9,640 nucleotides of DNA from an uncultured Clostridium sp. (GTDB lineage Bacteria > Bacillota_I > Bacilli_A > RF39 > UBA660): assembly GCA_905193755.1 (NCBI GenBank), contig CAJJPX010000027.1, positions 1 to 9,640 on the forward strand, written 5' to 3'. The first letter of the stretch is position 1; every line of letters starts with the position of its first letter. This document shows, one piece after another, positions 4,996-9,640 of this stretch. A model generated the notes under the pieces. The model worked only from the letters and a program-made list of their open reading frames with translations, was not told the origin of the DNA and made no database searches. Made by a program: the position numbers and the translations under genes.

Positions 4996-6902
4996 AAGAA
5001 GAATATGGCGTAAATGATATTCAAGTATTAGAAGGCTTAGAAGCGGTAAGAAAAAGACCTGGTATGTACATTGGTACTACAGGAGTTAGAGGTCTACACC
5101 ACCTTGTATGGGAAATTGTTGATAACTCAGTAGATGAATCATTAGCTGGATATTGTGATGACATTGAAGTTATAGTAAATGAAGACAACAGTGTAACAGT
5201 TAAAGATGATGGTAGAGGAATGCCTACAGGAATACATCCTAAAACAGGAATATCAACAGTAGAAACAATCTTCACTGTATTACATGCTGGTGGTAAATTT
5301 GGTGGTAAAGGATATAAAGTATCGGGCGGTCTACACGGCGTAGGTGCATCAGTAGTTAACGCCTTATCAAGTTGGTTAGATGTAAAGGTATATAGAGATG
5401 GTAAAATATATCATCAAAGATTTGAGAATGGTGGACATCCAGTTAAAAGCCTTGAAGTAATAGGTGATTGTGATGAAAATAGAACAGGAACGACAGTTAC
5501 CTTCAAACCAGATCCAACAATATTTGAAGAAACAACAACATTTGATTACGAAACATTAAAAACAAGATCAAGGGAGCTAGCCTTCTTAAATAAAGGACTT
5601 AGAATAATTCTTAGTGATCTAAGAAGTGGTCAAAAAGATGAATTTTTATATAATGGTGGACTTGTTGAATACGTAAAATTATTAAATACAAATAAAAAAG
5701 TAATTCACGAAGATATAGTAGATGTATCTGGTTCAGAAGATGATATAAGCATAGAAGTAGCAATGCAATATAACGATGGATATAATAGCAATGTTTATTC
5801 ATTCACAAATAACATTAACACAGTCGAGGGAGGAACACACGAGGACGGAGTTAGGTTTGCACTATCAAGGGTTATTAACAACTACGCAAGAAATAATGGA
5901 TTTTTAAAAGAAAAGGATGATTCATTAACACAAGATGATGTTAAAGAAGGAATCACAATGGTAATATCTTGTAAACATCCAAATCCACAATTTGAAGGTC
6001 AAACAAAGACAAAATTAGGAAATGTAGAAGTAAGAAAAATCGCAAGTAACATTTTTGGTGCAGGATTTGAAAAATTTCTACTAGAAAATCCAGATCAAGC
6101 TAAAGCAATAATGGAAAAAGTACTACTTGCATCTAGAGCTAGAGTTGCTGCTAAAAAAGCAAGAGAATTAACAAGACGAAAAGGCGACTTAGAGATAACA
6201 AACTTCTATGGAAAACTTACAGATTGTAAGAGTAAAGATCCAAGCGAATCTGAAATATTCCTAGTCGAGGGAGATTCAGCCGGTGGCTCTGCTAAAAAAG
6301 GTAGAGATTATATGACACAAGCAATTCTTCCACTTAGAGGAAAAATTCTTAATGTTGAGAAAGCAAGACTTGATAGAGCATTAAGCAATGAAGAAATTAG
6401 AACAATAGTTACTGCATTTGGTACAGGAATAGGCGAAGAATTTGATCTTTCAAAACTTAGATATGACAAAATAATAATAATGACCGATGCCGATGTCGAT
6501 GGTTCACACATAAGAATTCTTCTCTTAACATTATTCTATAGATTTTTCAAACCAGTAGTAGAAAATGGTCACGTATATGCGGCACAACCACCATTATTTA
6601 AGATAGTATATGGAAAAAATATCAAGTATGTATTAGACGTAAAAGAAAGAGATGAATATCTAAAAACTTTGCCAGAAAATGCTAAATATATTATTACACG
6701 TATGAAAGGTTTAGGAGAGATGGATGCAGATGAATTAAGAGACACTACAATGTCAAAAGAATTCAGAATCCTAAGAAAAATAACTGTCGATGACGCAATG
6801 GGAGCTGACGAAATATTCACAACCCTAATGGGCGAAGACGTAGAACCAAGAAGAAAATTTATAGAAGAAAATGCTATATATGTTAGTAACTTGGATATAT
6901 AG
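4992..6902 (+). CDS. gyrB: DNA gyrase subunit B
   Basis: GyrB is the ATPase and TOPRIM subunit of gyrase, which with GyrA introduces negative supercoils using ATP. The 636 residues match Gram-positive GyrB and lack the insert of the E. coli protein. The GHKL ATPase domain comes first: the catalytic Glu and Mg-binding Asn are E41 and N45 in WEIVDNSVDE, DDGRG is at 72-76 and GGLHGVG at 112-118. The QTKTKLG loop, with the Lys that contacts ATP, is at 337-343. The TOPRIM domain has EGDSAGG at 426-432 and the metal-binding DADVDG at 499-504. The C-terminus ends in SNLDI, much as in Bacillus. GAGGGAG (4978-4984) inside recF is the ribosome binding site. The TAG stop overlaps the gyrA ribosome binding site. 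No resistance-type change is obvious to me in the PLRGKILNVEKAR segment. Confidence 0.98.
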   Translation: MKEEYGVNDIQVLEGLEAVRKRPGMYIGTTGVRGLHHLVWEIVDNSVDESLAGYCDDIEVIVNEDNSVTVKDDGRGMPTGIHPKTGISTVETIFTVLHAGGKFGGKGYKVSGGLHGVGASVVNALSSWLDVKVYRDGKIYHQRFENGGHPVKSLEVIGDCDENRTGTTVTFKPDPTIFEETTTFDYETLKTRSRELAFLNKGLRIILSDLRSGQKDEFLYNGGLVEYVKLLNTNKKVIHEDIVDVSGSEDDISIEVAMQYNDGYNSNVYSFTNNINTVEGGTHEDGVRFALSRVINNYARNNGFLKEKDDSLTQDDVKEGITMVISCKHPNPQFEGQTKTKLGNVEVRKIASNIFGAGFEKFLLENPDQAKAIMEKVLLASRARVAAKKARELTRRKGDLEITNFYGKLTDCKSKDPSESEIFLVEGDSAGGSAKKGRDYMTQAILPLRGKILNVEKARLDRALSNEEIRTIVTAFGTGIGEEFDLSKLRYDKIIIMTDADVDGSHIRILLLTLFYRFFKPVVENGHVYAAQPPLFKIVYGKNIKYVLDVKERDEYLKTLPENAKYIITRMKGLGEMDADELRDTTMSKEFRILRKITVDDAMGADEIFTTLMGEDVEPRRKFIEENAIYVSNLDI

Positions 6903-6911
6903 GAGGTTAAA

Positions 6912-9344
6912 ATGGATAAGATAGAACAAAATAATATAATCAAAGAAGTAAGAGATTCATTTTTAGATTATTCAATGAGCGTTATCGTTTCAAGGGCAAT
7001 TCCAGATTTAAGAGATGGTTTAAAGCCTGTTCATAGAAGAATACTTTATTCAATGTATGAATCAGGTTACACACCAGACAAACAACACAGAAAATGTGCT
7101 AGAATTGTCGGAGATGTAATTGGAAAATATCACCCACACGGAGATTCATCAATCTATGAAGCAATGGTTAGAATGGCTCAAGACTTCAGTTATAGATATA
7201 TGTTAGTTGATGGACACGGAAACTTCGGTAATATGGATGGTGATGGAGCAGCAGCAATGCGTTATACAGAAGCCAGACTTGCCAAAGTAAGTTTAGATCT
7301 ATTAAGAGATATTAACAAAGATACAGTTGATTTCACACCAAACTTTGATGAAACAGAAAAAGAACCAGTAGTATTACCAAGTAGATTTCCAAATATACTA
7401 GTAAACGGAACAATGGGAATTGCTGTAGGTATGGCAACAAATATTCCACCACATAATTTAGGAGAAGTTATAGATGGATGCGTAGCTTATATAGATAATC
7501 CTGAAATAGACACCATAGAAATGATGAACTACATTAAAGGTCCAGATTTTCCAACAGGTGGTATAATCTTAGGAAGTAGTGGTATAAAAAAGGCATACGA
7601 AACTGGTCGTGGAACAATCACTATAAGATGTAAAGCTGAAATAGAAGAAACAAACAACAGAAATAGAATTGTAATAACTGAAATTCCTTATAACGTTAAT
7701 ACATTAGATTTAAAAAATAGAATAGCAGAACTAGTTAGAGATAAAGTATTAGAAGGAATAGCAGATTATCACGAAGAAACAAATATCGAAAATGGTATAA
7801 AAATCGTTGTAACTCTTAAAAAAGAAGCTAACGCAAATGTTGTATTAAATAATTTATATAAACATACACAATTACAATCAACATTTGGAATTATATTCTT
7901 AATGTTAGACCAAGGACAACCAAGAACATTAGGAATTAAAGATATTATTTCTAAATACGTTGATTATCAAAAAGAAATTATTATAAGAAGAACAAAATTT
8001 GATTTAGCAAAAGCAGAAGCAAGGGCACACATCTTAGAAGGATATAAAATAGCCTTAGATCACATTGACGATATTATTAAGATAATCAAAGAGAGCCAAA
8101 GCGATTCAATAGCTAAAGCAAGATTAATAGAAAAATACGGATTTAGTGAAATTCAAGCAGATGCAATTTTAGAATTAAAATTAAGAAGATTAACTGGATT
8201 AGAAAGAGAAAAAATAGAGGAAGAACTTGCAAATATCTTAAAATTAATTGAAGAGTATAAATCAATATTAGCAAGTGAAGAAAAAGTACTAGCTATTATA
8301 AAACAAGAAATGCTTGAAATTAAGGCAAAATTTGGAGATGAAAGAAGAACAAAGATTGACAATAGTGCAATAGAATACATTGAAGATGAATCCTTAATAC
8401 CTCAGGAAGAAATAATCGTAACAATAACAAATAAAAATTATATAAAAAGAACTCCAAAAGACACTTATAAAGTTCAAAATAGAGGTGGAGTTGGAGTAAA
8501 AGGTATGACAACAACAGAAGAAGACTATGTAGAACAGTTATTGTCGATGAACACTCATGATTATATACTATTCTTCTCAAATAAAGGAAAAGTATATAGA
8601 CTAAAAGGTTATAAAATACCTGAATATTCAAGAACAGCTAAAGGATTACCAATAGTAAACCTACTATCATTAGAAAAAGACGAAAAAATTAATACAATAA
8701 TTAGAATAAATGAAAAAGAAACGTACAAATGTTTGTTATTCAGTACAAAAGATGGACTTGTAAAACGTACATTAATATCAGAATTTGATAATATTAGACA
8801 AAGTGGAAAAATAGCTATAACATTAAAAGATGATGATGAGCTTATTTCAGTAAAGAAGACAACAGGAAACGATCAAGTATTGATGTGTTCATCAAACGGT
8901 AGAATGGCAAGATTCAGTGAAGAAGAAATAAGAATAATGGGTAGAACTGCATCTGGAGTAAGAGGAATAAATCTAACAGATGATAAATGCGTAGGTATGG
9001 AAATATCAGAACCAGGAAAACTATTATTAGTTGTTACAGAAAGAGGATATGGTAAAAAAACTCCAATAGAAGAATATAGAGAGACAAAAAGAGGAAGCAA
9101 AGGAGTAAAAACTATTAACATTACTGAAAAGAATGGAAAAGTAATAGGATTTAAATCAACTGATAATGAAAAAGACCTTATGATTATAACTGATGATGGA
9201 ATAATAATTAGAATGGATATAAACAGTATTTCACAAATGGGAAGAGTAACAAAAGGTGTTAGATTAATAAACTTAAAAGATAAAAATAAAGTAGCTTCTA
9301 TTTCTGTAATTGAAAAGGAAGAAAATTCTATTGAAGAAGAGTAA
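6912..9344 (+). CDS. gyrA: DNA gyrase subunit A
   Basis: GyrA cuts and rejoins DNA and wraps it for supercoiling in the GyrA2GyrB2 complex. The 810 residues begin with the winged-helix breakage-reunion domain. The catalytic tyrosine is Y118 in AAAMRYTEAR, equivalent to E. coli Y122. The quinolone region GKYHPHGDSSIYEAMVRM has Ser79 and Glu83 at the positions of E. coli Ser83 and Asp87, a wild-type-like arrangement. The long coiled-coil follows (about 360-500). The C-terminal beta-pinwheel starts near 515. Its GyrA box reads QNRGGVG (522-528) instead of QRRGGKG, so two basic positions are lost. The pinwheel repeats are visible as RTASGVRGINL, KRGSKGVKTINI and GRVTKGVRLINL. The tail is acidic (NSIEEE). 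AGGAGG (6901-6906) is 5 nt before the ATG and overlaps the gyrB stop. Pairing with gyrB at oriC argues for gyrase over topoisomerase IV. Confidence 0.97.
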   Translation: MDKIEQNNIIKEVRDSFLDYSMSVIVSRAIPDLRDGLKPVHRRILYSMYESGYTPDKQHRKCARIVGDVIGKYHPHGDSSIYEAMVRMAQDFSYRYMLVDGHGNFGNMDGDGAAAMRYTEARLAKVSLDLLRDINKDTVDFTPNFDETEKEPVVLPSRFPNILVNGTMGIAVGMATNIPPHNLGEVIDGCVAYIDNPEIDTIEMMNYIKGPDFPTGGIILGSSGIKKAYETGRGTITIRCKAEIEETNNRNRIVITEIPYNVNTLDLKNRIAELVRDKVLEGIADYHEETNIENGIKIVVTLKKEANANVVLNNLYKHTQLQSTFGIIFLMLDQGQPRTLGIKDIISKYVDYQKEIIIRRTKFDLAKAEARAHILEGYKIALDHIDDIIKIIKESQSDSIAKARLIEKYGFSEIQADAILELKLRRLTGLEREKIEEELANILKLIEEYKSILASEEKVLAIIKQEMLEIKAKFGDERRTKIDNSAIEYIEDESLIPQEEIIVTITNKNYIKRTPKDTYKVQNRGGVGVKGMTTTEEDYVEQLLSMNTHDYILFFSNKGKVYRLKGYKIPEYSRTAKGLPIVNLLSLEKDEKINTIIRINEKETYKCLLFSTKDGLVKRTLISEFDNIRQSGKIAITLKDDDELISVKKTTGNDQVLMCSSNGRMARFSEEEIRIMGRTASGVRGINLTDDKCVGMEISEPGKLLLVVTERGYGKKTPIEEYRETKRGSKGVKTINITEKNGKVIGFKSTDNEKDLMIITDDGIIIRMDINSISQMGRVTKGVRLINLKDKNKVASISVIEKEENSIEEE

Positions 9345-9361
9345 TTAATTACTCTTCTTTT
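9334..9361 (+). terminator. Terminator after gyrA
   Basis: A perfect 13-bp inverted repeat is centred between 9346 and 9347 (9334-9346 with 9347-9359) and contains the last codons and TAA stop of gyrA. It is followed by only a short T run (to 9361). The central AATTAATT would form a small loop. It closes the recF-gyrB-gyrA operon; the short U-tract lowers confidence slightly. The first parS site begins 3 bp further on. Confidence 0.65.
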
Positions 9362-9363
9362 AA

Positions 9364-9379
9364 TGTTCCACGTGGAACA
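9364..9379. promoter_or_regulatory. parS: parS site 1 (ParB/Spo0J binding)
   Basis: TGTTCCACGTGGAACA is a perfect 16-bp palindrome and a canonical chromosomal parS sequence. ParB (Spo0J) loads here as a CTP-dependent clamp, spreads and recruits SMC for origin segregation. It lies 19 bp after the gyrA stop, at the edge of the terminator. Confidence 0.93.
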
Positions 9380-9389
9380 AAGAAAAAAA

Positions 9390-9405
9390 TATTTCCCGGG
9401 AAATA
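9390..9405. promoter_or_regulatory. Noc-binding site (NBS)
   Basis: TATTTCCCGGGAAATA is a perfect 16-bp palindrome whose inner 14 bp, ATTTCCCGGGAAAT, are the published Noc consensus of B. subtilis. Noc is the ParB paralogue that links the nucleoid to the membrane and prevents division over DNA. The site lies between two parS sites, with 10 bp to the first and 21 bp to the second. It predicts a noc gene elsewhere in this genome; that gene is not in the window. Confidence 0.85.
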
Positions 9406-9412
9406 AAAAAGC

Positions 9413-9442
9413 AAAGTTATAAACAATGTTCCACGTGGAACA
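9413..9442 (+). repeat. Composite DnaA-box-like/parS module, copy 1
   Basis: A 30-bp sequence made of AAAGTTATAAACAA followed by the complete parS palindrome is present here and again, identical, at 9565-9594. The left part includes TTATAAACA, which also occurs in the dnaA-dnaN origin spacer (1964-1972). Because parS itself is conserved by function, the informative part is the 14 bp of identity outside it. Confidence 0.7.
9427..9442. promoter_or_regulatory. parS: parS site 2 (ParB/Spo0J binding)
   Basis: This is an identical TGTTCCACGTGGAACA palindrome, 63 bp from site 1. It forms the right half of a 30-bp module (9413-9442) whose left half contains the DnaA-box-like TTATAAACA at 9417-9425, one base away. 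Confidence 0.93.
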
Positions 9443-9564
9443 ATAAAAGAAAAAATTTAAATGAATTTGGCATATATACCGTAAAAAAGAGAATATAAGA
9501 ATAAATACAATCATAATATATATAAAATATATGACAAAATTCACAAATCAAGTTAAAATTTCAA

Positions 9565-9594
9565 AAAGTTATAAACAATGTTCCACGTGGAACA
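9565..9594 (+). repeat. Composite DnaA-box-like/parS module, copy 2
   Basis: This is an identical 30-bp copy of the module at 9413-9442 in the same orientation. The 122 bp between the copies (9443-9564) are AT-rich with no supported gene, hairpin or promoter that I can see. Confidence 0.7.
9579..9594. promoter_or_regulatory. parS: parS site 3 (ParB/Spo0J binding)
   Basis: This is a third identical TGTTCCACGTGGAACA palindrome, 152 bp from site 2. It again ends a module with TTATAAACA (9569-9577) one base to its left. TATAAT-like hexamers follow at 9601-9606 and 9614-9619, but without a convincing -35, so I do not call a promoter. Confidence 0.93.
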
Positions 9595-9640
9595 TTGTAT
9601 TATAATAATAATATATAATTCAAAAATAATACGAAACTTA

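Noticed and set aside
7140..7160. Quinolone-resistance substitution in GyrA
   Set aside because: Ser79 and Glu83 are the usual Gram-positive wild-type residues at the two main positions.
4704..8631. Other minus-strand open frames inside recF, gyrB and gyrA
   Set aside because: All lie antisense to well-identified genes and show no known motifs or convincing ribosome binding sites.
545..9344. Mycoplasma-type code with TGA as tryptophan, suggested by the low GC
   Set aside because: recF ends in TGA at 4993-4995 in an ATGA overlap, coding frames carry no internal TGA, and tryptophan is TGG.
8873..9544. A 223-codon minus-strand open frame across the gyrA 3' end and the parS region
   Set aside because: Most of it is antisense to the gyrA pinwheel domain. 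It is hydrophobic and Ser/Phe/Ile-rich as expected from the complement of Lys/Glu-rich coding DNA, and it crosses a terminator and parS sites.
9601..9619. Promoter reading right from two TATAAT hexamers after parS 3
   Set aside because: No -35 at proper spacing, and TATAAT is easily produced by chance in this AT-only stretch.

Overview
The window is the chromosomal replication origin neighbourhood of a low-GC, Gram-positive bacterium of the Bacillota. The gene order is dnaA - dnaN - comK-like - recF - gyrB - gyrA, all on the + strand and co-oriented with replication leaving the origin. Base composition is very AT-rich and codons are strongly A/T-biased (AGA, ATA, TTA). TGA acts as a stop (recF ends in TGA) and tryptophan is TGG, so this is genetic code 11 and not a code-4 mollicute. 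A ComK-family gene together with a perfect Noc-binding palindrome points to the class Bacilli, perhaps an uncultured host-associated lineage. That placement is inference; the exact taxon cannot be read from the window.

Layout. Positions 1-218 hold the 5' part of an unrecognised minus-strand gene, with its own promoter, facing away from dnaA. Positions 219-544 are the upstream half of oriC, a cluster of DnaA boxes including a perfect inverted pair, followed by the dnaA promoter. dnaA (545-1954) and dnaN (2099-3217) flank a second DnaA-box cluster with an adjacent AT-rich stretch, giving a bipartite Bacillus-like origin. dnaN ends in a terminator. After it come helically phased T-tracts and three TTCGACAAA repeats exactly 10 bp apart that match the Spo0A box, and then a short comK-like gene (3345-3800) with its own terminator. 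recF (3910-4995) has a new promoter, overlaps gyrB (4992-6902) by ATGA, and gyrA (6912-9344) follows after 9 bp, so recF-gyrB-gyrA reads as one operon ending in a terminator.

The last 296 bp contain no gene that I can support. They carry three identical perfect 16-bp parS palindromes (ParB sites) and one perfect Noc-binding palindrome. Two of the parS sites lie inside a duplicated 30-bp module that begins with a DnaA-box-like 9-mer.

Together the genes cover initiation (DnaA), the sliding clamp (DnaN), gap repair and fork recovery (RecF) and supercoiling (GyrA/GyrB). The flanking DNA carries initiation sites, chromosome segregation sites and a nucleoid occlusion site. The unusual parts are the ComK-like regulator with 0A-like boxes inside the replication cluster, the recurring TTATNAACA DnaA-box variant alongside changed residues in the DnaA helix-turn-helix, and the DnaA-like/parS composite modules.
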